Shown here piece after piece: positions 1-14,347 of a stretch of 64,000 bases of DNA. The notes beneath the pieces were generated by a model. It searched no databases and was not told the origin of the DNA. It saw only the letters and a program-made list of their open reading frames with translations. The position numbers and the translations under genes were made by a program. Numbering within the stretch: the first letter of the stretch is position 1; each line of letters starts with the position of its first letter. This DNA comes from Diogma glabrata (Eukaryota > Arthropoda > Insecta > Diptera > Cylindrotomidae). The stretch covers positions 384,188,215 to 384,252,214 of the forward strand of contig OY856186.1 of assembly GCA_963693315.1 (NCBI GenBank). The letters run 5' to 3'.

Positions 1-2699
1 CCCCCCACCACTTTGATCAATGTGTCCCAAAACATGATAATTATCTTTTCACACTAATTGGAACCCTATTCCATAAGTTTCATCATAATCACTTCATTAT
101 TGTAGGCTGTAGTGTGCATAAAGACACTGAAAAAACTTCAAAAAAGTACAAAAAATTTTTTTTACCGGAAGTGAAAAACCGGAAGTTGGGATGCAGAACT
201 ATTGTAAACCGTACTACATACTCATGTACCAAGTTTCATCCAATTCGCTTATCGGGTACAGAAGTTATAGAGCTTTAAAAAAAACAGGTGCTCCAAGGAC
301 CCCCTACCACTTTGTTCACTATCGCTCAAAAACTAATCAGTTCTTTGTCATACATGTTTGCGTCTTTTTCCAAAGTGTCATCAAAATTCATTCACGAATG
401 AATGTTTTATGCTCCCAACAAACATAAAAACTTTGTGGAAAAAACCACCTGTTGTATGGTGGACCCCCCAACCCTTTATCCAATGTGCTCCAAAATTTGA
501 CAAAATTTTTCTCATGTTATTTAAAAGCTTTTCGCAACGTTTCATGAAAATCGATCGGTAATTGTAGGCTACAGTAGGGATAAACACCTGAAAAAAAAAC
601 TTTTTAACCGGAAGTGACAAACCGGAAGTTGGTATGCAGAAATATTGGAAACAGTATTAAAACCTTATATACTTAGTTTCAATAAGATCATAGCTCGGGA
701 TCAGAAGTTATTCAAGATTTAAACTTAGAGGTGTTCGGGAGTGTTCTATTTTCAAGTGAACCTGTATCATTTGCCAAAGTTTCATCAAGATCCTATGCAG
801 AAAACTCACCCACCCACCCACCCACCCACACACAGACGTACACCAAAATTTTTATTGGCTATTTGGATAGAGGATGGTGCAAAACAAAAGAAAAAACAAA
901 ATTTGGGGTATGTAAGATTTTTTTTTCACGATCGATTGCATTACTTCACACAATTTAAAATTGTGGTGAAGTAAAAAAACGTGAATTCCAAAAACAAGCA
1001 ATATAGTTGCACGAATCATGGATGACAACTCATCAAAATATGTCAAAACAAAATTCAATAAGAGACCTAATAAAATTTTTTTTTGTTTTTACGGCACAAA
1101 CATATAAAATTTTTCTAAACTGCACTAATTTAATTGGCACTAATAAAAAAATTAAGCTAATTGATTTAAAAAATTAACTAAATTAAAAAAATTTCTACGT
1201 AATTCTAATGGAAAACGTGAATTTCAAAAAAATTCATTTTTATTTTTGATCTTCACGAAGGAAATTCAATATGACAATTGCACAAATAAGAGGCCATCAT
1301 GGAGACAAATTCAAGTATTTATACTATATTCATAACATCGAAACATCGAATTCTTATCGCTGCGGCTGGTCTCATGCAGAAAATAAGAACATTAGATGAG
1401 AATTTATTTGCCGTTGCGTGTTACGTTTTCGAGTTTGCACTGAAAAAAACATGTCCTATTTCCAATCGAAATGCAATTGTTTCAACCTCACCGTGCGGTC
1501 ACATATGGCGAATCAAACTACGAAATTCCTTCAACAACTCTACAATTATAAATCGATGAAGTTGAGACAATCACACGAAATATTTATGTGAAAATAAAAT
1601 ATAGTTCAATTAATCTCAAATACTTAAACTTTAAAATGAAAAATTCATGATATAAGGCCAAAGAAATTTTTACTTCACCACAATTTTAAATTGTGTGAAG
1701 TAATGCAATCTATCGTGAAAAAAAAAATCTTACATACCCCAAATTTTATTTTATCTTTTGTTTTGGACCATCCTCTATCTAAATAGCCAAAAAAAAATTT
1801 GGTGTACGTCTGTGTGTGGGTGGGTGGGTGGGTGGGTGGGTGGTTGGGTTGGTTGAGTTTTCTGCATAGGATCTTGATGAAACTTTGGCAAATGATACAG
1901 GTTCACTTGAAAATGGAAGATCTGGATTCATTTCAAATTTGGACAAAATGGCGGGGGGTCTCCCGCACACCTCTAAGTTTAAATCTTGAATAACTTCTGA
2001 TCCCGGGCTATGATCTTATTGAAACTTAGTATATAAGGTTTTAGTACTGTTTCCAATATTTCTGCATACCAACTTCCGGTTTGTCACTTCCGGTTAAAAA
2101 GTTTTTTTTTCAAGTGTTTATCCCTACTGTAGCCTACAATTACCGATCGATTTTCATGAAACGTTGCGAAAAGCTTTTAAATAACATGAGAAAGATTTTA
2201 TCAGCTTTTGGAGCTCATTGAATAAAGGGTTGGGGGGTCCACCATACAACAGGTGGTTTTTTCCACAAAGTTTTTATGTTTGTTGGGAGCATAAAACATT
2301 CATTCGTGAATGAATTTTGATGACACTTTGGAAAAAGACGCAAACATGTATGACAAAGAACTGATTAGTTTTTGAGCGATAGTGAACAAAGTGGTGGGGG
2401 GTCCCTGGAGCACCTGTTTTTTTGAAAGCTCTATAACTTCTGTACCTGATAAGCGAATTGGATGAAACTTGGTACATGAGTATGTAGTACGGTTTACAAT
2501 AGTTCTGCATCCCAACTTCCGGTTTTTCACTTCCGGTAAAAAATTTTTTTGTACTTTTTTGAAGTTTTTTCAGTGTCTTTATGCACACTACAGCCTACAA
2601 TAATGAAGTGATTATGATGAAACTTACGGAATAGGGTTCCAATTAGTGTGAAAAGATAATTATCATGTTTTGGGACACATTGATCAAAGTGGTGGGGGG
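1..2699. repeat. Family A foldback repeat: long inverted arms
   Basis: Bases 1-976 are the reverse complement of about 1667-2699, so the window opens inside the left arm of a foldback-type element. The arms share GGAAGT-rich modules (AACTTCCGGTTTGTCACTTCC and variants) and a CCCA/CACA microsatellite (about 808-830 and 1815-1850). Their inner tip is an AATTTAAAATT palindrome flanked by CTTCAC/GTGAAG. The left arm lacks about 60 bp that the right arm has near 1905-1965. The ORFs in the arms follow the repeat in several frames and are not genes. Superfamily not recognised; the outer left end is outside the window. Confidence 0.85.
977..1666. other. Spacer between the arms of family A
   Basis: This 690-bp AT-rich stretch separates the inverted arms. 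It contains an 86-codon open frame (1299-1559, plus) with fairly even base composition (MLQKIRTL-like text follows the start), but I recognise no domain and the frame has no supporting context. A loose direct duplication is visible (GTGAATTCCAAAAA near 981 and GTGAATTTCAAAAA near 1216). I cannot assign a function. Confidence 0.4.
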
Positions 2700-4440
2700 T
2701 CTACCATACAAATGCTGACTTTTCACACTTTGTTTTTTAAGTTTGTTGGGAGCATACAGACTTCATTTATTAATTTATTTTAATGACACTTTGGAAAAAG
2801 ATGGAGACTTAAGTAGCAAAGAACTGATTAGTTTTTGGATAATATTGGAATAAGTGGTGGGGGTCCTCCCGAACACCTGTTTAATGTGTCACACTTTTTT
2901 CAATGTTTGTTGGGAGCACACAGCATTCGTTCGTAAACGAATTTTGATGACACTTTGGAAAAAGATGCAAACATGTATGGCAAAGAACTGATTAGTTTTT
3001 GAGCGATAGTGAACAAAGTGGTGGGGGGTCCCTGGTGCACCTGTTTTTTTGAAAGCTCTATAACTTCTGTACCTGATAAGCGAATTGGATGAAACTTGGT
3101 ACATGAGTATGTAGTACGGTTTGAAATAGTTCTGCATCCCAACTTCCGGTTTTTCACTTCGGGTAAAAAAAATTTTTTTGTACTTTTTTGAAGTTTTTTC
3201 AGTGTCTTTATGCACACTACAGCCTACAATAATGAAGTGATTATGATGAAACTTATGGAATAGGGTTCCAATTAGTGTGAAAAGATAATTATCATCTTTT
3301 GGGACACATTGATCAAAGTGGTGGGGGGTATACCATACAAATGCTGACTTTTCACACTTTGTTTTTTAAGTTTGTTGGGAGCATACAGACTTCATTCATT
3401 AATTTATTTTAATGACACTTTGGAAAAAGATGGAGACTTTAGTAACAAAGAACTGATTAGTTTTTGGATAATATTGGAATAAGTGGTGGGGGTCCTCCCG
3501 AAAACCTGTTTAATGTGTCACACTTTTTTCAATGTTTGTTGGGAGCACACAGCATTCGTTCGTAAACGAATTTTGATGACACTTTGGAAAAAGATGCAAA
3601 CATGTATGGCAAAGAACTGATTAGTTTTTGAGCGATAGTGAACAAAGTGGTGGGGGGTCCCTGGAGCACCTGTTTTTTTGAAAGCTCTATAACTTCTGTA
3701 CCTGATAAGCGAATTAGATGAAACTTGGTACATGAGTATGTAGTACGGTTTAAAATAGTTCTGCATCCCAACTTCCGGTTTTTCACTTCCGGTAAAAAAA
3801 ATTTTTTTGTACTTTTTTGAAGTTTTTTCAGTGTCTTTATGCACACTACAGCCTACAATAATGAAGTGATTATGATGAAACTTATGGAATAGGCTTCCAA
3901 TTAGTGTGAAAAGATAATTATCATCTTTTGGGACACATTGATCAAAGTGGCGGGGGATCTACCATACAACTGTTGACTTTTCACACTTTGTTTTTAAAGT
4001 TTGTTGGGAGCATACAGACTTCATTCATTAATCAATTCTAATGACACTTTGGAAAAAGATGGAAACTTAAATGACAAGGAACTGATTAGTTTTTGGACAG
4101 TATTGGGATAAGTGGGACGGGGTCTCCCGAACACCTATTTACTGTGTCATCATTTTTTCAATGTTTTTTGAGAGCACACAGCATTCGTTCGTGAACCAAT
4201 TTTGATTACACTTTGCAAAAAGATGCAAATATGTATGGCAAGGAACTGATTAGTTTTTGAGCGATAGTAAACAAAGTGGTAGGGGGTCCTCCAAGCACCT
4301 GTTATTTTGGAAGCTCAATAACTTCTGTACCTGATAATCGAGTTGGATGAAATTTGGTACATACACATTTAGTACGGTTTACAACAGTTCTGCATCCCAA
4401 CTTCCGCTTTGTCACTTCCGATAAAAGTTTTGTTTACTTT
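2279..4440. repeat. 629-bp tandem array of family A
   Basis: Landmark GTTTGTTGGGAGCA followed by CATTCGTTCGTRAA recurs near 2279, 2907, 3535 and (diverged) 4164, a period of 628-629 bp. Units 2 and 3 are almost identical, while unit 4 is clearly older. Inside each unit there are two related half-modules, each with TTGTTGGGAGCA, GACACTTTGGAAAAAGA, GAACTGATTAGTTTTT and GGTGGGGGGTC blocks. The 629-bp unit therefore arose from an older, shorter repeat. Confidence 0.9.
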
Positions 4441-4640
4441 TTCTCGTACAACAGAATTTATGTTTGTTGGGATACTACTGCCTGCTTTAATATTTTTATT
4501 ATTAGAACTACGAAGTCCATAATATTGGTAAGCTTTTAATTAAAGTATTTTATGGATATTAGCTCATTATATATCCAGAACACTATGTTTCCAGAGCTGT
4601 GGTGAAGTCAGCCTATGCATCAGCGTCGCAATATTTTTTC
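4440..4640 (+). repeat. Distal end module of family A
   Basis: The segment from TACAACAGAATTTATGTTTG to GCGTCGCAATATTTTTT is repeated with few changes at about 44637-44835, directly after the same preceding modules. It therefore marks the real end of the family. It contains GAGCTGTGGTGAAGTCAG, related to the GTGGTGAAGT at the inner tips of the arms. Confidence 0.75.
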
Positions 4641-5036
4641 AGGGAAATAGTTATTATCTTTATTCAACTACTGTTATATTGGATATAACACTTTATATTT
4701 TAAAGAAACTTCATTCTGTTGTTACGAAAATGTTATCGTGTAGTTGTCCCAATCACAGTGAAATTGTTTGCAGATAATTTTTCTTTGCATGAATAACCAA
4801 CTGCCAACTTCGAGATGAGGTTGACATGAACTTCAATTTTTTTTTCAGTGTGAATATAAGAAACAAATCTACAATTTAGAAGGTTATAAGTAATACAGCA
4901 ATCTTGAAATATTAATGACGGTTAGTTAATAGGTTCGCCCACTTAAATTGCTCGAAATATATGGAATGACGGGAATGATGATATAAGAAAAATAAAAACT
5001 TTATTCATCGTTGCGGCTGTGCTTTTGCGGCACCAT
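4641..5036. other. No recognisable feature
   Basis: AT-rich sequence between family A and the first family B copy. No open frame, RNA gene or repeat that I can support. Confidence 0.5.
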
Positions 5037-6144
5037 AACAAATTCCAAAAATATTCCAAAAATTAGAATAAAATCAAATATTTAAACTTTTTCTAAATTC
5101 CAATAATTTCCAATAAAAATTCTTGAAAATTCAAACTTTTTCCAAAATTCTAAAAATATTGCAAAAATTATTACAAAATCAAAAATTGAAACTTTTTTCA
5201 AAATTCCGAAAATTATAATAAAATCAATAATTTAAAATTTTCAAAATTCTAAAAATATTCCAAAAATTCTTACAAAATCAAAAATTGAAACTTTTTCAAA
5301 ATTCTAAAAATATATATAAAATTCAAAAATTCAATTTTTTCCATAATTCTAAAAATATTGCAAAAATTATTACAAATTCAAAAATACAAACTTTTTTCAA
5401 AATTCCAAAAATATTTCAAAAACTATAACAAATTCAAAAATTTCCATGTCCAATTACATTTTTAATTACATTTACGTCATAAAAAGAGCTAACTTTTTTT
5501 TCCAAAAAATTGGCTAAAAAAAATAAATAAAATCGTTTTTTTGACACACCTGACATTATTTTTATGACAAACTTATAATGCCATAATTCTCAGTAATAAT
5601 AATAAAATTTCATGTCATACAAATAATTAACTTTATTTTCTTCCAAAAAATTGGGTAAAATAATTGATAAAAATCTTTCTTTTGACACACTTGACAACAT
5701 TTTTTTGACAAACTTATAATGCAATAATCTAGTTTGTGGTCTCAAATAATCTCGACCATTAAGATTTCTTCAAATTCAATGTTTTTATTCGTAATCACTT
5801 AAAATGAACGTTTTTTAAGCAAAAAATATGCAAATTTTATTGTTTTGACATACTTGACGATTTTTTTGACACACTTCTAATACAGTTATCGAACACATCG
5901 TCCTTTCGGCTCTTTCCATTGAGTATACTTATTTTTAGAAAACAAATTTTGAAATCCGTCCAGCTGCTTTCGAGATTTCGTCGGTTGTGGCGGACGGCCG
6001 TCCGGACGGCCGGCCGACAGACATACATTTTTGTCTTATTTAGAATCAGTAGTTCCTAAAACGTCGAGAAATGCCAAAAAAGTGGGGGTTAGAATTCCAC
6101 TTTTGGCTCATGAGTGTAATACTTAGGTTTTTTCAAAACCGAAG
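5037..6144 (+). repeat. Family B repeat, copy 1 (terminus on the right)
   Basis: The inner part is a degenerate ~60-bp tandem (AAAATTCCAAAAATATT, ACAAAATCAAAAATTGAAAC). Then come modules repeated about every 125 bp with TTTTGACACACTTGACA and TTGACAAACTTATAATGC, then a GC-rich block of CCGTCCGGACGGCCGGC type, then AAAACGTCGAGAAATGCCAAA. The end is a decayed ACCGAAG followed by TA. Other copies at 16021, 37290, 38224, 40985 and 49022 show the same order. No coding capacity in this copy. Confidence 0.85.
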
Positions 6145-6149
6145 TAATG

Positions 6150-6600
6150 CGTCGTTTGCTTTCATTCATTCTGTCGATCACGGATTCTGTCCTTTTTGCC
6201 TCGTTTGGTTTTGGTTTTAGCGTAGCTATTCAAGAAAGGATATCTGTTGGATGTGTTGGTGGAAAATACTGTTGTAAGCTACTACTAAGTTCTGAAAGAG
6301 AATTAGAAGTCTTGATTCGAATTGTTATTAAGGCTTTCCCATGCAGTTTAGGTGTTATGAGTTTCAGAAATATTTGTCTCTCGTTGTCCGTTAGTAGGCA
6401 ACACATTTATTCACATTGTCTTAAATGAATAGATTTCTTCGCTTAAGTTCGCTGAATTGTTTCCATCAAGTATCGGAACCAAGTTCAAAAATGTAATAAT
6501 TTTTGTTATGTCTGTCGTCATTATGTCTTGTTTTCCGTTTTTAATTTGAGCGTTAAATTGTCTAGGCAGGTTTTGAGTTCCTTACGATCTTATGTGGGTT
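6150..6600 (-). pseudogene. Possible Ty3/Gypsy gag fragment
   Basis: On the minus strand, broken frames read LITPKLHGKALITI and, after a few residues, NSLSELSSSLQQYF. This resembles the capsid region of Gypsy-type Gag (pattern of a K-G-K-A turn followed by a W/L-rich helix and a Q-x-F end). An upstream piece reads FLNLVPILDGNNSANL, like the start of the same domain. Several stops and shifts are present. No LTR or pol is found next to it. The call rests on pattern only; a chance resemblance is possible. Confidence 0.35.
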
Positions 6601-9597
<2,997 letters not shown>

Positions 9598-9712
9598 ACC
9601 CAATTCTGTTTTTACACGGTCTTTTTTTAGACGGCTTTGATATAACACGGTTCAGAAAAAAAATTTAAATTCGTTTTTACACGGTTTTATTTGAAATAGC
9701 ACGGTTTAAGTT
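9598..9712. repeat. ACACGG short tandem repeat
   Basis: TTTTTACACGGT and ATAACACGGTT / ATAGCACGGTT recur at about 20-55 bp spacing between the microsatellite and the LINE fragment. About four ACACGG/GCACGG cores are visible. Confidence 0.6.
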
Positions 9713-9734
9713 TTGAAGAAAATATTTTTTTTCT

Positions 9735-10545
9735 ATATACAAAGTTAGGCATGTTTAGTGTTAATTATAATAAATTATAAATTAACGTCTCTTAATATCC
9801 GAATATACCATGTCCAACTAGGGATTAGGATTAAGTTTGAATAAATTATGTTTCTTTAAGAAGTTTATGAACGTTATCTTTAAAATTTTGCGGATTAAAG
9901 CTATCACGGAAAACCCTTGCTGGTGAGACATTCCATAGATGCGAGACTCTGCTAAAAAAATCACGCTGAAAAGCAAAACTTCTGAACCTTTTTATATGAA
10001 GTATGAAGCTGAAAAAATCACGCTGAAAAGCAACACTTCTGAACCTTTTTATATGAAGTGTAAAAGGATAGGCTACAAAATTTACTCTGGTGTTACACGA
10101 TAGAATGCTAGTTCAGGTAAAATTGATATTATCTCAGTGGCAGTTTGTTCATCCACAATGTATTAATAGAAAATTATCAGATCAGCAACATTTCTTCTGT
10201 GTTGCAAGGAATCTAACTCATCAATAAGAGTTGAGTTGCTAATTAGTTTAACAGCTCTGCGCTGAACAAACTCAATTTACTTCAAACTACTAAAATCAGA
10301 TACACCCCATATGTGAGAACAATACTCCATGCAGGGAGTAAAAATGATTTCTATATTAAAAGAAGCTGTTTGCTATTGAAAAACTTACGAAATCGTTCCA
10401 AAAACCTCAATTTTTGAACAGCGTTCTTGGCTAGGTTAAAAATATGAGAATTTCATTTCATATTGTTTTCAACTTCTATCCCTAGAAGTATGTATGTACA
10501 GTTGATCAATTTTCTTTGAAGATTTTTTAACGCTAATCTTAAAGT
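9735..10545 (-). pseudogene. LINE 3' fragment (CR1/Jockey type), copy 1
   Basis: This is a decayed minus-strand copy of the LINE at 18900-20712. It starts with the same 3' tail (AAAGTTAGGCATGTTTAGTG, then TAAATTAACGTCTCT) and continues through the C-terminal part of ORF2 (complement of CATATGTGAGAACAATACTC, which corresponds to the MEYCSHIWG region). Stops and shifts are frequent. A short internal duplication (CTGAAAAAATCACGCTGAAA near 9965 and 10010) is present. It is 5' truncated. Confidence 0.8.
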
Positions 10546-10589
10546 TTGGAGGAAGAAAATTATTTTATCTTATTATACTCTTATTGATA

Positions 10590-11775
10590 CTCTGGTGTAA
10601 CGTGTCAAGTTCTCAGGCTTAGGTAAAATCGATTTGATTTAGATAGAAGCCCGTTTATCCATAATGTAAAATACCGTCAAATCAGCGACATACCAGGAAT
10701 CAAGCTCATTAGTAAGATTTGAATTGCTGATCAATTTAACAGTCCTCTGTTGTATAGAATCAATCAAGACCTGTATGGTACACTCCATATGTGACAAAAA
10801 TAATTCATGCAGGGGCGATTAAATAACTTCTCCATTAAAAGAAGTATTTTGCTATTAAAAACCTAACTCAACGACCACCCAAAAATATTAGTTTTTGAAC
10901 AACTTTCTTAGTTAGGCTAAACATATGAGAATTCCACTTAATATTATTTTTAATCTCAACTCGTAGAGGTCTAACGAATTCTTTCTGTTCAAGATCATTT
11001 TTCTTCAAGAATCAAACTTTAATGAAAATGGGTTAGATGTTGATAACCTAGAGAAATAGCAAACTTGAGTTTTGCTCGCGTTGAACTTAACACTTTTAGC
11101 AATACCCGATTCCATTACTGTTTTTAAATCAATGTTTATGACTCTATCACATTTGACCTGGTGTCATTAAACGCTGAGTATATATTAGGTATTTCAGGAG
11201 AAGCATTAAGCGTGCATCATTAGCAAAACTATGGATTTAATGAATCGTTGAGTGCAACAAGTCAATATAGATAAGAGGAAGATTTGGGGATAGAGTGGAA
11301 CTTTGAATAAGGCCTGCATTAGTTGAAAAGATATCTAATGAAAAACCGTCGACATTGACTTGAAATTTACGGTCAGATATAAAGATCTAAACTCAGGAAA
11401 TAATTTGCTCGTCTAAGTCATAGTATCTCAATTTGCATATAAGATTGTTGAGCTGTACTTTGTCAAACGTTTTGGCTATATTAATAAAACAGCACTGAAA
11501 GTCTCACTATGATTTTCAAGTAACTCTTTCCAGATATGTTTGACAAAGAAAGTAAATTTTTCGTCACTCTTTCTTTCGGCGAAAAGCGCATTGTCTTTAA
11601 GTATTTTTGACCAGTTAACAGTTTTGACCAACTAAGACCCTCATATTTTTAAAATTAATGTTTTTTTCAAATATTTTAGCTACAATCGACCAGTTTTATA
11701 TGGGTTTGTAATTTGTTGGATCCTTTTTTGGTACCTTTTTTGGAACTGGCTAGTGTATAGCCGTTTCCCAAAAAA
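10590..11775 (-). pseudogene. LINE fragment (CR1/Jockey type), copy 2
   Basis: This is a second minus-strand LINE copy that repeats part of the preceding copy and then goes further 5', through the reverse-transcriptase core. The catalytic box is decayed (SFANDA where the intact copy reads SFADDS, near 11225). The upstream part matches the region that encodes the NYRPISILS block of the better copy (about 11640-11770). It lies in tandem with copy 1 on the same strand but is a separate insertion, because the two overlap in content. Confidence 0.8.
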
Positions 11776-11845
11776 AAACTAATATTTCAAATTATATCCG
11801 AAAAGCCTTATTAATATAAACAACCGATTTATATTGAACTATGTA

Positions 11846-12800
11846 GCCCGTCGTTGGAACAGCATGCTTGATTGAGGTGGTGAAACGTACGTTATCGCAT
11901 TAGACATCTGAAAAGCATTTAATCGAATCTGGCATGCCAACTTCATGTAGATGTAAAGCATATTCAAAATTGTCTCACCGATCAAAACATTTCGGTATCC
12001 ATCGATAGTTTTTCTTCTGAGTCTAAATTAATTATTACTGGTGTTCTCCAAGGCTCAGTTTTGATCCCCACTCTATTTTAATTTAAATCAACGATCTGTT
12101 GAAAATTATCAGTAACACGACAAATAGTTTTGCAGATGATATACAGTACATTGCACAGGTCATCGTTCCCCTATCTTCAGATGTAAAATGAATGAAAACA
12201 ATAAATCTCGCCCGGAGAAACGCTGTTATAAATGTAAACGAGGACCTTGTAGGAGGAAAGGACCGAAAAACGAACAAATAGCCTCCTAAATAGATGTGAT
12301 AGTTATTTACATATCGAGGGCTAAAAGTAGAAGTTTACGCCTGCGGTTCATATTGAAGCCCGACGCGAAGCGAGGGCTTTTATTGAACCAAGGGGTAATC
12401 TTCCTTTCTGCCTGAGTGTATGTACAACGTTTTACGCACAACTGCACAACTTAATTGTTGTATAAATCAATTTTTGAATTTTTTGAACTCGCTAGACATT
12501 TTGAAAATTATACTAAAGATGCCATGATTTTCTCTATAAACTTCATACAATAATTTATTTGTTTGTTCTAATTTTATGATTATCTTACGGGCGATTATTT
12601 TACGGGCGGCAAAGTAGAAAAATACACTAATGTTTTATATAGCAACGGGATTTTATTTTACGGACGAAAAGTTTAACTTTCAGCCACGTTAACTAGGATG
12701 TAAAATGTGTTTTACGATTCGTTTGTGCGTAAAAAATATTTCACTACGTATAATTTACTCCACATTTATAAGTTCTACATTCGTCCATGTATGGAATGAA
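11846..12800 (+). pseudogene. LINE fragment, copy 3, split by an insertion
   Basis: Plus-strand RT remnant from a related LINE. Broken frames give TGVLQGSVL (the VPQGS box) and SFADDI-like text near 12045-12135. It starts at TAGCCCGTCGTTGG, exactly where copy 4 (13287) starts. It runs to CCTAAATAGATGTGA at 12302, is interrupted, and resumes at 12734 with AAATATTTCACTACG, the next bases in copy 4. Confidence 0.75.
12303..12733. mobile_element. ~430-bp insertion inside LINE copy 3
   Basis: Copy 4 of the same LINE (13707-13770) runs straight through the point where copy 3 is interrupted, so this segment is an insertion. It includes AGCCCGACGCGAAGCGAGGGCT (palindromic around GACGCGAAGCG-type sequence) and several TTTACG/CGTAAA motifs (GTTTACGCC, TTTTACGCAC, TTACGGGCG, GTGCGTAAA). 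No long open frame. Probably a small non-autonomous element; superfamily unknown. Confidence 0.6.
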
Positions 12801-13286
12801 AGTTTTTTCAGTGTAAAAAAGTTTTTCTGAGAGAAAATGAAAAATGCTTTCAAACTTTCAAATTTCAAAATTCCAGTGAATTACAATAATTACTTTGATC
12901 TTAATCAGTCACAAAATCTCTCAAAATTTTTTTTTTACGCCAAAAAGTGTAAAAGTTTTGTTTATTTAACATTATGCCCGTCGCATATTGCGGCTATCTC
13001 ATAAGAAAGGGAATACAGAAAAACTCGTTATGAAAATATTTAATTTATATTGTGTCATTTTTATTGCAACTTATGTTTTCCGTCTAGTGCGTACACGAAT
13101 AAATCAAGAAGGTTTTCCTAACGCGTCAGCCACATACAGTTATCCATGTGAGAAGGACGAATTCTCCAAATCTAGTCCAGATACTTGCAGTAACTGTCCT
13201 TGTGCTTTGTTGATCGTCATTGCAAAAGCGCGTTGCACTGGAAACTAAACGTTTGAATTCAAATGCCGTATCTGTTGGGATCATAG
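12801..13286. other. Unassigned stretch between LINE copies 3 and 4
   Basis: About 490 bp with near-balanced composition from 12970. It contains an 86-codon frame (12988-13248, plus) and an overlapping 99-codon minus frame (13126-13425). Neither resembles a family I know, and the minus frame runs into the LINE. I would not call a gene. Confidence 0.4.
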
Positions 13287-13887
13287 CCCGTCGTTGGAAC
13301 AGCATGCTTGATTGAGGTGGTGAAACGTACGTTATCGCATTAGACATCTGAAAAGCATTTAATCGAATCTGGCATGCCAGCTTCATGTAGACGTAAAGCA
13401 TATTCAAAATTGTCTCACGGATCAAAACATTTCGGTATCCGTCGATAGTTTTTCTTCTGAGTCTAAATTAATTATTACTGGTGTTCTCCAAGGCTCAGTT
13501 TTTTCCCCACTCTATTTTTAATTTATATCAACGACCTGTTGAAAATTATCAGTAACACGACAAATGAACCGAGAAGACCGAGAAAAAGTCGCCGATTGGG
13601 ATATAAAAAATTTAGTCAATTCTAATTCCACCAAAACACAGCTATTGATTGTTTTCAGATCATAGACCGAGTTCCCCAATGATACTTCCATTACTATCTA
13701 TGACGAACAAATAGCATCCTAAATAGATGTGAAAAATATTTCATTCCATATAATTTACTCCACATTTATAAGTTCTACATCCGTCCATGTATAGAATATT
13801 GTCGTCAAGTCTGGTGTGGTGCATCTATTTCGATCTAGGCTCTTTTAGATTATATTCAAAAGCATGCTTTACGAATTGTTGGCGACC
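13287..13887 (+). pseudogene. LINE fragment, copy 4, runs into the gap
   Basis: Near-identical over its first ~270 bp to copy 3 (11846-12113), including the same start point. After CAGTAACACGACAAAT it lacks about 140 bp that copy 3 keeps. The later part corresponds to the YKSYIRPCMEY-type region (CGTCCATGTATAGAATATTG, near 13783). It stops at the N run. Confidence 0.75.
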
Positions 13888-14087
13888 NNNNNNNNNNNNN
13901 NNNNNNNNNNNNNNNNNNNNNNNNNNNNNNNNNNNNNNNNNNNNNNNNNNNNNNNNNNNNNNNNNNNNNNNNNNNNNNNNNNNNNNNNNNNNNNNNNNNN
14001 NNNNNNNNNNNNNNNNNNNNNNNNNNNNNNNNNNNNNNNNNNNNNNNNNNNNNNNNNNNNNNNNNNNNNNNNNNNNNNNNNNNNNNN
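13888..14087. other. Assembly gap (200 N)
   Basis: Exactly 200 N, the usual placeholder for a gap of unknown size. It lies at the 3' side of LINE copy 4, a repeat likely to break assembly. Confidence 0.99.
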
Positions 14088-14344
14088 GTTTTTATTCGCC
14101 TACATATTAAAGTGTTACTTTATTACTGTGATTTGCGGCTTTAAAGTATCACTTTTCAACTATTTATTTTGTTGTCATAGCTACGTCCAAAAAAGTAAAA
14201 AGCATTTGTATTTGTTTAAATTCTATGATAAATAAAAATTTTTATCAAAGCAACCCTTAAATTCAAAATTTCATTATCCAATTAAAATAGTTGTTATCAT
14301 TTGTTGTCATTTGTTGTCATAGCTACACAATAATTTGGAAAGAA
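14088..14344. other. No recognisable feature
   Basis: Short AT-rich stretch after the gap. TCATTTGTTGTCA is duplicated near 14297-14322. Nothing else is seen. Confidence 0.5.
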
Positions 14345-14347
14345 TAA

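Noticed and set aside
191..620. Short frames on both strands in the left arm of family A
   Set aside because: The same DNA appears inverted at 2274-2588; no codon bias and no domain.
2274..3846. Open frames of 76-108 codons on the minus strand, repeated three times
   Set aside because: They follow the 629-bp tandem repeat in two overlapping frames, have no domain and are conserved only because the DNA units are recent copies.
5037..6144. CRISPR-like regular spacing of the GACACACTTG modules
   Set aside because: Spacers are themselves repeats of the same module, the repeats are imperfect and the genome is eukaryotic.
6147..6428. 93-codon plus-strand frame with a hydrophobic start
   Set aside because: The opposite strand reads as a gag-like fragment; the plus frame has no recognisable content and abuts family B copy 1.
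12083..12277. 64-codon minus-strand frame
   Set aside because: Antisense to the decayed plus-strand LINE copy 3.
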